Positions 35,145 through 44,430 of a DNA stretch of 64,000 bases are shown piece by piece. Below the pieces are notes generated by a model. The model was given only the letters and a program-made list of their open reading frames with translations. It was not told where the DNA came from and did not search any database. The stretch covers positions 62,001-126,000 of the forward strand of contig CAWJEX010000019.1 of the NCBI GenBank assembly GCA_963841995.1, given 5' to 3'. This DNA comes from DATDPM01 sp963841995 (lineage in GTDB: Bacteria > Pseudomonadota > Alphaproteobacteria > DATDPM01). The first letter of the stretch is position 1, and the number at the start of each line of letters is the position of its first letter. The position numbers and the translations under genes are program-made.

Positions 35145-35849
35145 ATGCCGGCCGAGCTTAAAATCCAAAGCGGATTCGCGAGTGAGATCGGGCGCCGCTC
35201 CCGCAACGAAGATTATGGCGCCGTCTTCGCACCGGAGGACAAGCGCGGCAGCGTCGCCGCCATCGCCGATGGCATCGGCGGCGCGCCGGGAGGCCGCGAG
35301 GCGGCGGAGCTTGCGGTTCGCACGTTCATCGAATTCTACGCCGCAGCATCGTCAAAGCTTTCTTTAGCCGAAGCGGCGGAAATGGCGATCGCCGCCGCCA
35401 ATGCCCGCATTCTTGATACCGGCCGCGCCGATCGCCGGCTTTCCGGCATGGGCGCGACTTTTAGCGCTCTGATAATCGAAGGCAAGGAGGCTTTGATCGT
35501 GCATATCGGCGATTTGCGGATTTATCGTCTGCGCGAGGCCACGCTTTCCCGGCTCACCGAAGACCACAATCTCCACGCCGAAGGTTTTCCCCATATTTTG
35601 ACCCGGTCGCTCGGCACCATTGACAAGGCACGGCCGGATATCGAGGCTCAGGACATTCGCGGCCATGACCGGATTCTCTTGTGCACCGACGGGGTGACCG
35701 GCGCGTTGAACGATGCACAGATCGCCGGCATTTTGCGAAGCCATCCGGTTCCCGCCGCTGCGGCCAAGCGGCTGGCGGAAGCGGCCCTGGCCGCCGGCGG
35801 CACCGACAACGCCACCGCGCTCGTTCTCGATGTCGCTGCGGCGTCTTGA
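35145..35849 (+). CDS. PP2C-family serine/threonine phosphatase
   Basis: A 234-residue PPM phosphatase: GRRSRNEDYGAVF, IADGIGGAPGG with metal-binding Asp, VHIGDLRIYRL, ILLCTDGVTGAL and GGTDNATALVLD at the C terminus. Length is that of single-domain bacterial PP2C proteins that act against Hanks kinases or anti-sigma factors; no kinase is nearby. It starts 5 bp after the tesA stop and is probably co-transcribed with it. Confidence 0.92.
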   Translation: MPAELKIQSGFASEIGRRSRNEDYGAVFAPEDKRGSVAAIADGIGGAPGGREAAELAVRTFIEFYAAASSKLSLAEAAEMAIAAANARILDTGRADRRLSGMGATFSALIIEGKEALIVHIGDLRIYRLREATLSRLTEDHNLHAEGFPHILTRSLGTIDKARPDIEAQDIRGHDRILLCTDGVTGALNDAQIAGILRSHPVPAAAAKRLAEAALAAGGTDNATALVLDVAAAS

Positions 35850-35924
35850 TCGGTTTCAATTTACAAGCATTGGTGTACTATCGCGCCGCGATTGTTCAGG
35901 GGCCTAATTTTCCTTGAGGGACCA

Positions 35925-37223
35925 ATGATTCCGCGTTACAGCCGCCCGGAGATGGCGGCGATTTGGGAACCGCAGGCGAAGTTCCAGATCTGGCTCGATA
36001 TCGAAACCTATGCCAGCGAGGCGCAGGCCGAGTTCGGCGTCATTCCGCGCGAGGCGGCGAAGGCCATCCGCAAGCGCGGCCGGTTCGAGATCGCGCGGAT
36101 CGATAAAATCGAACGCGAAACCCGCCACGACGTCATCGCCTTTCTGACCAATGTCGCCGAACATGTCGGCCCCGAGGCGCGGTTTCTGCATCAGGGCATG
36201 ACATCCTCGGACGTGCTCGATACGTGCCTGGCGGTTCAGCTTGCGCGCGCCAGCGACATTTTACTCGACGATCTCGGCGCTGTGCTCAAGGCCCTCAAGA
36301 AACGCGCCTTCGAGCATAAAAAAACCGTCACCATCGGCCGCAGCCACGGCATCTATGCCGAGCCGACGACCTTCGGCCTCAAGCTCGCCTCGTTCTATGC
36401 CGAATTCGCCCGCGCCCGGGCGCGGCTGACGCTGGCGCGGGCGGAAATCGCCACCTGCGCCATTTCGGGTGCGGTGGGCACCTTCGCCAATATCGACCCA
36501 AGGGTCGAAGACTACGTCGCGAAAAAACTGGGATTGTCGCCGGAGCCGGTTTCGACCCAAGTCATCCCGCGCGACCGCCATGCGATGTATTTTTCCGTGC
36601 TGGCGGTGATCGCCAGTTCCGTCGAACGACTCGCCACCGAAATCCGGCATCTCCAGCGCAGCGAAGTGCGCGAGGCCGAGGAATTTTTCGCGCCCGGGCA
36701 GAAAGGCTCGAGCGCCATGCCGCATAAGCGCAATCCCGTGCTCTCGGAAAATCTCGCGGGGCTGGCGAGGCTCGTTCGCGGCTTTGCGGTGCCCGCACTC
36801 GAAAACGTGGCGCTTTGGCACGAGCGCGACATTTCCCATTCGGCGGTCGAGCGGATCGTAGCCCCCGATGCAACCATCGCGTTGGATTTCGCGCTCGCCC
36901 GGCTCGCCAACATCATCACCAAGCTGGTGGTCTATCCGAAGCGGATGAAGGCCAATTTGGATGTCTCCGGCGGCATCGTGTTTTCGCAACAAGTGCTGCT
37001 CGCCTTGATTGCGAAGGGTATGAGCCGCGAAAAGGCCTACAAGATCGTCCAGAAGAACGCGCTATCGGCCTGGGACGGCAAAGGCGGCTTCCGCGATCTG
37101 CTCGCCAAGGACAAGAACGTATCGAGGCATCTCAGCAACAAAGAACTCGCGGCGCTCTTCGACATCGAGCACCACCTGAAACACGTCGATACGATTTTCA
37201 AGCGGGTATTCGGGAAGGCTTAA
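35925..37223 (+). CDS. purB: Adenylosuccinate lyase
   Basis: Cleaves SAICAR and adenylosuccinate in purine synthesis. The 432-residue protein has the fumarase-superfamily signature GSSAMPHKRNP (about residue 263), TSSDVLDTCLAVQ and GRSHGIYAEPTTFG, and ends KHVDTIFKRVFG. The ATG at 35925 has GAGGG upstream. It stands 75 bp after the PP2C gene and upstream of the other pur genes on the same strand. Confidence 0.97.
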   Translation: MIPRYSRPEMAAIWEPQAKFQIWLDIETYASEAQAEFGVIPREAAKAIRKRGRFEIARIDKIERETRHDVIAFLTNVAEHVGPEARFLHQGMTSSDVLDTCLAVQLARASDILLDDLGAVLKALKKRAFEHKKTVTIGRSHGIYAEPTTFGLKLASFYAEFARARARLTLARAEIATCAISGAVGTFANIDPRVEDYVAKKLGLSPEPVSTQVIPRDRHAMYFSVLAVIASSVERLATEIRHLQRSEVREAEEFFAPGQKGSSAMPHKRNPVLSENLAGLARLVRGFAVPALENVALWHERDISHSAVERIVAPDATIALDFALARLANIITKLVVYPKRMKANLDVSGGIVFSQQVLLALIAKGMSREKAYKIVQKNALSAWDGKGGFRDLLAKDKNVSRHLSNKELAALFDIEHHLKHVDTIFKRVFGKA

Positions 37224-37250
37224 GGGCGAGCCCCCAACAACTGGGCGGGA

Positions 37251-37577
37251 TTAGTGCCCGGTCTCGGTCATTACTTCGGCTTTGGCAACCCCCAGCAGCC
37301 GCTCCAATTCCTTGCCCAATTGCCGTTCGCTGACGTCGATGCCCTTCGCGGTGAGGTCTTTGAGGACGAAATGCAGCGCATCGCTGCCGCGCTTTTCGAT
37401 GTCGGAATCGATAAGCTTCTTGGCATAGGCGGAGGCTTCGTCCTTGGACAGGCCCATGCGGCCGGCCGCCCACAACCCGAACAGCTTGATCTGGCGGACA
37501 TGCACCTTAAAGGCGATTTCCTGATCGTGCTCGTATTTAGCCTCGAAGGCCTTTTCTCTTTCGTTCAGACTTGTCAT
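37251..37577 (-). CDS. DUF1476 / F1-ATPase inhibitor zeta-subunit-like protein
   Basis: A 108-residue helical protein (LNEREKAFEAKYEHDQE ... MGLSKDEASAYAKKLIDSD) of the family defined in alphaproteobacteria, whose Paracoccus member inhibits the F1FO-ATPase through its N-terminal helix. It is a lineage marker. It lies antisense between purB and the TANGO2-like gene. Confidence 0.92.
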   Translation of the reverse strand: MTSLNEREKAFEAKYEHDQEIAFKVHVRQIKLFGLWAAGRMGLSKDEASAYAKKLIDSDIEKRGSDALHFVLKDLTAKGIDVSERQLGKELERLLGVAKAEVMTETGH

Positions 37578-37715
37578 CGGGTTCCTTGATCCTTTTTACG
37601 ATTTTGACAGCGGCCGGCGGCGGGGTCCAGACATCGTGGGCCAGGCATCCAGGCATAAACATTGAAGGCGAGCGAATTTATAGCGGCGCCGGGCCAGGTT
37701 TGGTATCGAAACGTC

Positions 37716-38498
37716 ATGTGCACAGTCGTGATTTTGCACCGGCCGAAACACGCGTGGCCGTTGATTCTGGCGGCCAATAGGGACGAAATGGCCGGCCGGG
37801 CTTGGCTGCCGCCGGGCCGTCATTGGCCCGACCGGGAAGAGGTGGTGGCCGGGCTCGACCGGCTGGCGGGCGGTTCCTGGCTCGGCCTCAACGATCATGG
37901 GGTGATCGCCGCGGTTCTCAACCGCGAGGGATCGCTGGGGCCCCAGGCCGGGAAGCGCAGCCGGGGCGAGCTGGTTCTCGAAGCCCTCGATCACCCCGAT
38001 GCGGCAAGTGCCGCGAGCAGCCTCGCCGATCTCGATCCGATGAGCTACCGCTCGTTCAATCTGGTGATCGCCGACAATCGCGACGCCTTCTGGCTGCGCC
38101 ATGCCGGAAACGCCCAGCCCGGCATCGAAGTTTCGCCTCTCCCGCCAGGGCTTTCGATGATCACGGCGCTCGACCGCAATGACCTCGCTTCGGCCCGGAT
38201 TCGCGCCTATTTGCCGAGATTCGAAAAGGCAACCCCCCCGGATCCTGACGCTCGCGGGCCCAATGCGTTTGCGGATTGGGAAAGGCTGCTGGCGAGCCGG
38301 CTCTCGGAAGCGGCCGATGTCGGGTCGAATGAGGGCGGGGCCGCCGGCGCCATGACGATTGTCACCGAATCGGGCTTTGGCACGGTCTCCAGCTCGATCA
38401 TCGCCCTTCCCGCCCCCTCGACGCCGCCCAAGCGGCCAATTTGGCGGTTTGCGGCAGGTCGGCCGGGCGAGGCGCCGTTCGGACCGGTTAAGCTTTGA
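37716..38498 (+). CDS. NRDE/TANGO2-family protein
   Basis: A 260-residue protein starting MCTVVILHRP with the family motif ANRDEMAGR (about residue 22) and GGSWLGLNDHGVIAAVLNR. The invariant Cys2 suggests an N-terminal-nucleophile-like fold. Function is unresolved; human TANGO2 is linked to haem and lipid handling. ATG 37716 is fixed by the conserved N terminus. It precedes purC on the same strand. Confidence 0.87.
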   Translation: MCTVVILHRPKHAWPLILAANRDEMAGRAWLPPGRHWPDREEVVAGLDRLAGGSWLGLNDHGVIAAVLNREGSLGPQAGKRSRGELVLEALDHPDAASAASSLADLDPMSYRSFNLVIADNRDAFWLRHAGNAQPGIEVSPLPPGLSMITALDRNDLASARIRAYLPRFEKATPPDPDARGPNAFADWERLLASRLSEAADVGSNEGGAAGAMTIVTESGFGTVSSSIIALPAPSTPPKRPIWRFAAGRPGEAPFGPVKL

Positions 38499-38519
38499 AT
38501 TGCTTAATTTTTCCGGGCG

Positions 38520-38548
38520 TTGTTTCGCAGGGCTACAGTTGCTATATG
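38520..38548 (+). promoter_or_regulatory. Candidate sigma-70 promoter of the purC operon
   Basis: TTGTTT (38520-38525) and TATATG (38543-38548) are 17 bp apart. The implied leader contains a hairpin GGAGGC-GCCCCA-GCCTCC (38558-38575) just upstream of the purC start at 38596. No PurR-type box was recognised. Confidence 0.4.
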
Positions 38549-38595
38549 AGGCTCTCCGGAGGCGCCCCAGCCTCCTTTCTCCCCCGGTGGGGGTT

Positions 38596-39360
38596 ATGTC
38601 CCGACGCAGGCAAATCTACGAAGGCAAGGCGAAAGTCCTGTTCGAAGGCCCAGAGCCCGGAACGATCGTCCAGTACTTCAAGGACGACGCGACGGCGTTC
38701 AACGCCACGAAGAAGGGTATCATCACCGGCAAGGGCGTCATCAATAACCGCATTTCGGAATATTTGATGACGCGGCTGAACGAGATCGGCGTGCCGACCC
38801 ATTTCGTGCGCCGGCTGAATATGCGCGAGCAGCTGGTCAAGGCCGTCGAAATCATCCCGATCCAAGTGACGGTGCGGAATATCGCGGCGGGCTCGCTTTC
38901 CAAGCGGCTGGGAATTACCGAAGGCACGCCCCTGCCCCGCTCGATCATCGAATATCATTATAAGTCCGACGAGTTGAACAATCCGATGGTGGCGGAAGAG
39001 CATATCACCGCCTTCAATTGGGCGAGCATCCAGGAACTGGACGAGATGACCTCGCTGGCGCTTCGGGTGAACGATTTCATGAGCGGGCTGTTCCTCGGCG
39101 TGGGCTTACGCTTAGTCGATTTCAAATTGGAATTCGGCCGGCTGTGGGAAGAAGAAGATCTGCGGATAGTGATCGCCGACGAGATCAGCCCGGATTCCTG
39201 CCGGCTGTGGGATATGAAGACCAATGAGAAGCTGGATAAGGACCGTTTCCGCCGCGACATGGGCAATGTCGAAGAGGCTTACCAGGAAGTGGCGCGGCGG
39301 CTCGGCATTCTGCCCGAGGGCGGCCCGCGCGACCTCAAAGGCCCGGATATCATGCAATAG
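38596..39360 (+). CDS. purC: SAICAR synthase
   Basis: Adds aspartate to CAIR in purine synthesis. The 254-residue protein shows YEGKAKVLFEG, YFKDDATAFN, VRNIAAGSLSKRLG, DFKLEFGR and DEISPDSCRLWD, all PurC signatures. ATG 38596 follows GGGGGT. First gene of the purC-purS-purQ-purL-bolA-grxD cluster; purS follows 8 bp later. Confidence 0.97.
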   Translation: MSRRRQIYEGKAKVLFEGPEPGTIVQYFKDDATAFNATKKGIITGKGVINNRISEYLMTRLNEIGVPTHFVRRLNMREQLVKAVEIIPIQVTVRNIAAGSLSKRLGITEGTPLPRSIIEYHYKSDELNNPMVAEEHITAFNWASIQELDEMTSLALRVNDFMSGLFLGVGLRLVDFKLEFGRLWEEEDLRIVIADEISPDSCRLWDMKTNEKLDKDRFRRDMGNVEEAYQEVARRLGILPEGGPRDLKGPDIMQ

Positions 39361-39368
39361 GGGATGCG

Positions 39369-39611
39369 ATGAAAGCCCGCGTTCACATCACCTTGAAGAA
39401 AGGCGTTCTCGACCCCCAGGGCAAAGCCATCGCCCATGCGCTGGCCGGTTTGGGCTTTTCCGGTGTCGGCGACGTGCGCCAAGGCAAATATATCGAGCTC
39501 GATGTCCAAAGCGCCGACGAAGCCAAGGCCCGGGCCGAAGTCACCGCCATGTGCGAAAAACTTCTCGCCAACACGGTCATCGAGAATTACACGGTCGATA
39601 TCGCCAAATAA
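39369..39611 (+). CDS. purS: FGAM synthase subunit PurS
   Basis: An 80-residue small subunit that bridges PurL and PurQ. KARVHITLKKGVLDPQGKAI, GVGDVRQGKYIEL and NTVIENYTVDI are typical. Its presence shows the three-protein FGAM synthase found in alphaproteobacteria. 8 bp after purC and 26 bp before purQ. Confidence 0.95.
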   Translation: MKARVHITLKKGVLDPQGKAIAHALAGLGFSGVGDVRQGKYIELDVQSADEAKARAEVTAMCEKLLANTVIENYTVDIAK

Positions 39612-39637
39612 CTTAAGAACCAGACGTCAGGCGTAGC

Positions 39638-40327
39638 GTGAAATCCGCAGTCATCGTTTTCCCCGGCTCCAATTGCGATCGCGACGTCGCCGATGCGCTC
39701 CATGCCGCGACCGGCAAGCCGCCGGTCATGGCCTGGCACCGGGATGCGAGCATTCCCGACGTCGATCTCATCGTCCTCCCCGGCGGATTTTCCTACGGCG
39801 ATTATCTGCGCTGCGGGGCGATGGCGGCGCATTCGCCGGTGATGCGCGAAGTGGCGGCGCGGGCGAAAAAAGGCGTGGCCGTGCTCGGCATCTGCAACGG
39901 CTTTCAGATTCTGACCGAGGCGCAGTTGCTGCCCGGAGCGCTCCTGCCGAACGGCAATCTCCAATTCATCTGCCGCGAAGTCGGCCTCAAGGTCGAAGCC
40001 GCGAAGGGCGCGTTCACGTCGCATTTCAGAGAGGGCCAAACCATCCGGGTGCCGATTGCCCACCGCGACGGCAATTATTTCGCCGATGACGCCACCCTCG
40101 ACGAATTGGAAAATTCCGGCCATGTCGCGTTCCGCTATTGCGACGATAAGGGGGCGGTAACCGATGCCGCCAATCCCAATGGTTCTGCCCGCAACATCGC
40201 CGGCGTGTTCAACGAGCGCGGCAATGTGCTGGGCCTCATGCCCCATCCCGAACGGGCTTTCGACCCTGCGACGGGACGAACCGACGGCCGCGCGATGTTC
40301 GATGCCTTGATCGAGGCGTTGAATTGA
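39638..40327 (+). CDS. purQ: FGAM synthase glutaminase subunit PurQ
   Basis: A 229-residue class I glutamine amidotransferase that supplies ammonia to PurL: nucleophile Cys in GVAVLGICNGFQIL, GGFSYGDYLRCGAM, and His/Glu in LMPHPERAF. It begins with GTG at 39638. Its stop overlaps the TTG start of purL (TTGA), pointing to translational coupling. Confidence 0.96.
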   Translation: MKSAVIVFPGSNCDRDVADALHAATGKPPVMAWHRDASIPDVDLIVLPGGFSYGDYLRCGAMAAHSPVMREVAARAKKGVAVLGICNGFQILTEAQLLPGALLPNGNLQFICREVGLKVEAAKGAFTSHFREGQTIRVPIAHRDGNYFADDATLDELENSGHVAFRYCDDKGAVTDAANPNGSARNIAGVFNERGNVLGLMPHPERAFDPATGRTDGRAMFDALIEALN

Positions 40328-42555
40328 ACGCCGAGCCCTCGCCGATCACCCCCGATATCGTCGCCAGCCACGGATTGACGCCCGAGGAATACGCGCGGGT
40401 TCTTTCGATTCTCGGCCGCGAGCCGAATCTGACCGAGCTTGGCATCTTTTCGGTGATGTGGAGCGAACACTGCTCGTATAAGTCCTCAAAGAAATGGTTG
40501 AAGACGCTACCCACCACCGCGCCCTGGGTGATCTGCGGGCCCGGAGAAAACGCCGGCGTCATCGATATCGGCGAAGGCAAGGCCGCCATCTTCAAGATGG
40601 AAAGCCATAACCATCCGTCTTTCATCGAGCCTTATCAGGGCGCGGCAACGGGCGTCGGCGGCATCTTGCGCGACGTTTTCACGATGGGGGCTCGCCCCAT
40701 CGCCAATATGAACGCGCTCCGCTTCGGCGCCCCCGATCATCCCAAAACCCGGCATCTGGTCGACGGCGTGGTCAAGGGCATCGGCGGCTACGGCAATTGC
40801 GTCGGCGTGCCGACCGTCGGCGGCGAAACCGAATTCCATCCGGCTTATAACGGCAACATCCTGGTCAATGCGATGACCGTCGGCTTGGCGGACGCGGACA
40901 AGATTTTTTATTCCAAGGCCGCCGGCATCGGGAATCCCATCGTCTATGTCGGCTCGAAGACCGGGCGCGACGGCATCCATGGTGCCACCATGGCGTCCGC
41001 GGTCTTCGACGACGAATTTGACGCCAAGCGCCCCACCGTTCAAGTCGGCGATCCCTTCACCGAGAAATTGCTGATCGAAGCCTGCCTGGAATTGATGGCG
41101 ACCGACGCGATTCAGTCGATCCAGGACATGGGTGCTGCGGGCCTGACTTCGTCGTCCTTCGAAATGGCGTCGAAGGGCGGGCTCGGCATCGAGATGAATC
41201 TCGATCATGTCCCGCTCCGCGAAACCGGCATGAGCGCTTACGAGATCATGCTCTCGGAAAGCCAGGAGCGGATGCTGATCATCCTGAAACCCGGCCGCGA
41301 GGAACAAGCGCGCCAAATCTTCGAGAAATGGGAGCTCGATTTCGCGGTGATCGGCCATTTGACCGATACCGGCCGCATGGTGGCGCAACAGCGCGGAAAA
41401 ATCGTCGTCGATCTTCCCATAGCCCCCTTGGCCGCGGCCGCACCCGAATACGACCGGCCGTGGACGGCGCCTGTGAAGCCGCGAGAGTTACCGGCTCATG
41501 CCGTGCCCGCCCCCAACGATCCTGCCGCGGCGCTCATGCGGCTTCTGGCCGGTCCGAATATGTGTTCGCGGCGCTGGATCTGGGAGCAATACGATCACAT
41601 GGTGATGGGCGACACGGTGCAGCGCCCGGGTGGCGATGCGGCCGTCGTCCGCGTCCACGGCACAAACCGAGGCCTCGCCATCGCCACCGACTGCACCCCG
41701 CGCTATTGCTTCGCCGATCCGCGCACGGGCGGCGCGCAAGCGGTCGCCGAAGTCTGGCGCAACCTGACAGCGACCGGCGCCAAACCGCTGGCGATCACCG
41801 ATAATCTGAATTTCGGGAATCCCGAACGCCCCGAGATCATGGGGCAATTGGTGGAATGCGTGCGCGGGATCGGCGATGCCTGCCGGACGCTGGATTTCCC
41901 GGTCGTTTCCGGCAACGTCTCGCTTTACAACGAAACCAACGGCATCGCGATTCTCCCAACCCCTGCCATCGGTGGCGTCGGCTTGATCGAAAATCTGATG
42001 CAGGCCGTGACACCGGCGTTCAAGCGCGAGGGCGAAACGATCGTCGTCATCGGCAAGACCAACGGCCATCTCGGCTGCTCGGCCTATTTGCGGGATATTT
42101 GCGGCATCGACGCGCCGGACCAAGCCGGCGCGCCGCCGCCGGTCGATCTTGCGGCGGAACGGCGCAACGGCGATTTCGTGCGCGCGGCCATCCAGGACGG
42201 CCTGGTTTCCGCCTGCCACGATATTTCCGACGGCGGGCTTTTTGTCGCCCTGGCCGAAATGGCGCTGGCCGGAAAAATCGGCGCGCGGGTGACGCCACCC
42301 GACGACGTCGGCCGCGACGAAAATCTCCCGCTTCATGCCTGGCTCTTCGGCGAAGACCAGGCGCGGTACGTGGTCACGACCCAGCGGGGTGAAGAATTGC
42401 TTAACCGTGCGAAGACTATGGGAATTTCCGCCGCCATAATCGGTGCTACCGGCGGCGCTGCATTGACAGTCACCGGATGCGATGCCATATCCCTTGCAAA
42501 TCTGGCGCTGGCCCATGAATCCTGGTTGCCGCGCTATATGGGCGGGTCCGTTTAG
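40324..42555 (+). CDS. purL: FGAM synthase large subunit PurL
   Basis: A 743-residue synthetase domain, the short PurL of the PurLQS complex. Signatures: MWSEHCSYKSSKKWL, KMESHNHPSFIEPYQG, GARPIANMNALRFG, VQVGDPFTEKL and SLYNETNGIAILP. The start is TTG at 40324, overlapping purQ by 4 bp. The frame is fully open. bolA follows 34 bp downstream. Confidence 0.97.
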   Translation: MNAEPSPITPDIVASHGLTPEEYARVLSILGREPNLTELGIFSVMWSEHCSYKSSKKWLKTLPTTAPWVICGPGENAGVIDIGEGKAAIFKMESHNHPSFIEPYQGAATGVGGILRDVFTMGARPIANMNALRFGAPDHPKTRHLVDGVVKGIGGYGNCVGVPTVGGETEFHPAYNGNILVNAMTVGLADADKIFYSKAAGIGNPIVYVGSKTGRDGIHGATMASAVFDDEFDAKRPTVQVGDPFTEKLLIEACLELMATDAIQSIQDMGAAGLTSSSFEMASKGGLGIEMNLDHVPLRETGMSAYEIMLSESQERMLIILKPGREEQARQIFEKWELDFAVIGHLTDTGRMVAQQRGKIVVDLPIAPLAAAAPEYDRPWTAPVKPRELPAHAVPAPNDPAAALMRLLAGPNMCSRRWIWEQYDHMVMGDTVQRPGGDAAVVRVHGTNRGLAIATDCTPRYCFADPRTGGAQAVAEVWRNLTATGAKPLAITDNLNFGNPERPEIMGQLVECVRGIGDACRTLDFPVVSGNVSLYNETNGIAILPTPAIGGVGLIENLMQAVTPAFKREGETIVVIGKTNGHLGCSAYLRDICGIDAPDQAGAPPPVDLAAERRNGDFVRAAIQDGLVSACHDISDGGLFVALAEMALAGKIGARVTPPDDVGRDENLPLHAWLFGEDQARYVVTTQRGEELLNRAKTMGISAAIIGATGGAALTVTGCDAISLANLALAHESWLPRYMGGSV

Positions 42556-42589
42556 TCAAGATTCTGGGTCAAGCTTCGGGGATTTACCG

Positions 42590-42844
42590 ATGCCGATGGA
42601 TTTGCAGGAAATCGAGCGCCTCATCAAGCAGAGCCTTCCCGATGCGAAAGTGTCGATCGAAGATTTGCGGGGCGACGGCGATCATTACGCGGCCCACGTC
42701 GAATCGGCGGCCTTTGCCGGAAAGACCCGGATCCAGCAGCATCAGATGGTCTACAAGGCCTTGGCCGGCCGGATGGGCGGCGTGCTTCACGCGCTGGCCC
42801 TTCGCACGTCAGCGCCAGATGGGTCGCCCGGCGCCAGCGGTTGA
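42590..42844 (+). CDS. bolA: BolA-family protein
   Basis: An 84-residue protein with the BolA core: AAFAGKTRIQQHQMVYKALAG. BolA proteins pair with CGFS monothiol glutaredoxins to handle Fe-S clusters; the grxD gene 21 bp downstream supports that role. ATG at 42590. Confidence 0.93.
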   Translation: MPMDLQEIERLIKQSLPDAKVSIEDLRGDGDHYAAHVESAAFAGKTRIQQHQMVYKALAGRMGGVLHALALRTSAPDGSPGASG

Positions 42845-42865
42845 GAAACAACGGAGCAGATTGAA

Positions 42866-43198
42866 ATGAGCAGCCCGGTACACGAACGCATCGCCTCGGA
42901 ACTCAAGGACAACGAGGTCGTCCTTTACATGAAGGGATCGCCGGTGTTTCCCCAATGCGGATTTTCCGCGGCGGTGGTGCAGATCCTCTCCCATTTGGGC
43001 GTCAAGTTCAAAGGCATCGACGTGCTGATCGACCCGAGCCTTCGCCAGGGCATCAAGGAATTTTCCGATTGGCCGACGATCCCCCAACTCTACGTCAAAG
43101 GCGAGTTCGTCGGCGGTTGCGATATCATCCGCGAAATGTATCAGTCGGGTGAGCTCGCCGATCTTCTCCGCAATAAGGGCGTGACCTTCGCGGGTTAG
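42866..43198 (+). CDS. grxD: Monothiol glutaredoxin Grx4 (CGFS type)
   Basis: A 110-residue glutaredoxin with the monothiol site QCGFSAAVV (about residue 31), FSDWPTIPQLYVKGEFVGG, and GCDIIREMYQSGEL. It binds and passes 2Fe-2S clusters with BolA. Last gene of the purC cluster; GGAG lies upstream of the ATG. Confidence 0.96.
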   Translation: MSSPVHERIASELKDNEVVLYMKGSPVFPQCGFSAAVVQILSHLGVKFKGIDVLIDPSLRQGIKEFSDWPTIPQLYVKGEFVGGCDIIREMYQSGELADLLRNKGVTFAG

Positions 43199-43248
43199 AT
43201 CATGCTCTTAGCGCTCGCGTCACAACCCCCCGGCGCGCGTCAAACGCT

Positions 43249-43464
43249 TTAAAGCTTCTCGGTTCCCTTCAAGGCGAAGGTCAGTTTGCCGTTGATCCGG
43301 TATTTCGTGATCTTGCCGTTTTCGACCTGAGCCTCGAAATTCTCGACATAGATCGATTTGATATCTTTCACGGTCTTGGACGCGATCGTGACCGCGGTTT
43401 GCGCAGCGTCCTCCCAGCTTTTGCTGGACTGCGCCAAGAACTCGGTGACTTTCATAACTGACAT
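43249..43464 (-). CDS. Dodecin (flavin-binding)
   Basis: A 71-residue dodecin: VMKVTEFLAQSSKSWEDAAQ, SIYVENFEAQVENGKI and YRINGKLTFALKG. Dodecins form hollow 12-mers that store flavins. Convergent with grxD; GGAGG lies just before the start on the minus strand. Confidence 0.93.
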   Translation of the reverse strand: MSVMKVTEFLAQSSKSWEDAAQTAVTIASKTVKDIKSIYVENFEAQVENGKITKYRINGKLTFALKGTEKL

Positions 43465-43589
43465 GGCTTCCTCCTTCCGATCCAGCCCGGAAAATCCCGA
43501 GCCGTAGGCGGCATCTCCTTGCGGTATCGGCGATTATAGGTCCGAACCGGGCGAATCGCGGTAATAATCAAAAGGTCGGGGTCGAAACG

Positions 43590-43617
43590 AAAAGGGCTGC
43601 CTTTCGGCAGCCCTTTT
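43590..43617 (-). terminator. Intrinsic terminator downstream of rpsD
   Basis: A perfect 12-bp stem, AAAAGGGCTGCC (43590-43601) and GGCAGCCCTTTT (43606-43617), with a 4-nt loop; the A/T ends of the stem supply a T run on both strands. Confidence 0.85.
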
Positions 43618-43640
43618 CACGGTCTCGATGAAATCGCGGT

Positions 43641-44258
43641 TTAACGCGAATAGAATTCGACGACCAGATTGGGCTCCATCCGCACCGGATAGGGCACGTC
43701 GGTCAAATGCGGCCCGCGGACGAATTTGCCGCTGAGCTTGTTGAAATCGACATCGAGATATCCGGGCACGTCCCGCTCGGCGGACGAGATGGCGTCCAGC
43801 ACCAGCGGCAACTCGCGGGACTTCGCCCGCACTTCGATCACGTCGCCGTCTTTCACGAGGTAGGACGGGATGTTGACCTTCTTGCCGTTGACGCGGATAT
43901 GGCCGTGATTGACGAACTGGCGCGCGGCAAAAACCGTCGGCACGAATTTCATGCGGTAGATGACCGCATCCAGCCGGCGCTCCAAGAGCTCGACCAAATT
44001 CTCGCCGGTATCGCCCTTGCGGCGGCGCGCTTCTTCGTAGATGCGGCGGAATTGGCGCTCGTTGATATTGGCGTAATAGCCCTTGAGCTTCTGCTTTGCC
44101 GCCAAATGGATGCCGAAATCGGAAAGCTTGCGACGGCGGGTCGGACCATGCTGGCCCGGGCCGTATTCGCGCTTATTGACGGGGCTCTTCGGGCGGCCCC
44201 ACAGATTTTCGCCGAAACGGCGGTCGATCTTGTATTTGGACGCGTGACGTTTGGTCAT
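43641..44258 (-). CDS. rpsD: Small-subunit ribosomal protein S4
   Basis: Primary 16S rRNA-binding protein; 205 residues. KRHASKYKIDRRFGENLWG is the usual N terminus, the S4 RNA-binding domain includes VFAARQFVNHGHIRVNGKKV, and it ends PNLVVEFYSR. It lies apart from the ribosomal operons, as often in alphaproteobacteria, and is followed by a strong terminator. Confidence 0.98.
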   Translation of the reverse strand: MTKRHASKYKIDRRFGENLWGRPKSPVNKREYGPGQHGPTRRRKLSDFGIHLAAKQKLKGYYANINERQFRRIYEEARRRKGDTGENLVELLERRLDAVIYRMKFVPTVFAARQFVNHGHIRVNGKKVNIPSYLVKDGDVIEVRAKSRELPLVLDAISSAERDVPGYLDVDFNKLSGKFVRGPHLTDVPYPVRMEPNLVVEFYSR

Positions 44259-44430
44259 GTAATCCGCTTAAATCCGTCTTTTATGAAGGGGTTGCGCACG
44301 GGAACCCCCGCGCGGCAAAGCGCCGTACTATACTGGCGCCAAAAGGCTTGTCAAACCTATTCCCCAGACCCTCAAGCCCTTGATCCGGCTGAAGTTGGGC
44401 CCGCCGCAATGGGGTCGGCTCCTTTCCTAT

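Noticed and set aside
36261..36992. 243-codon minus-strand open frame
   Set aside because: Antisense to purB, which carries its full family signature on +.
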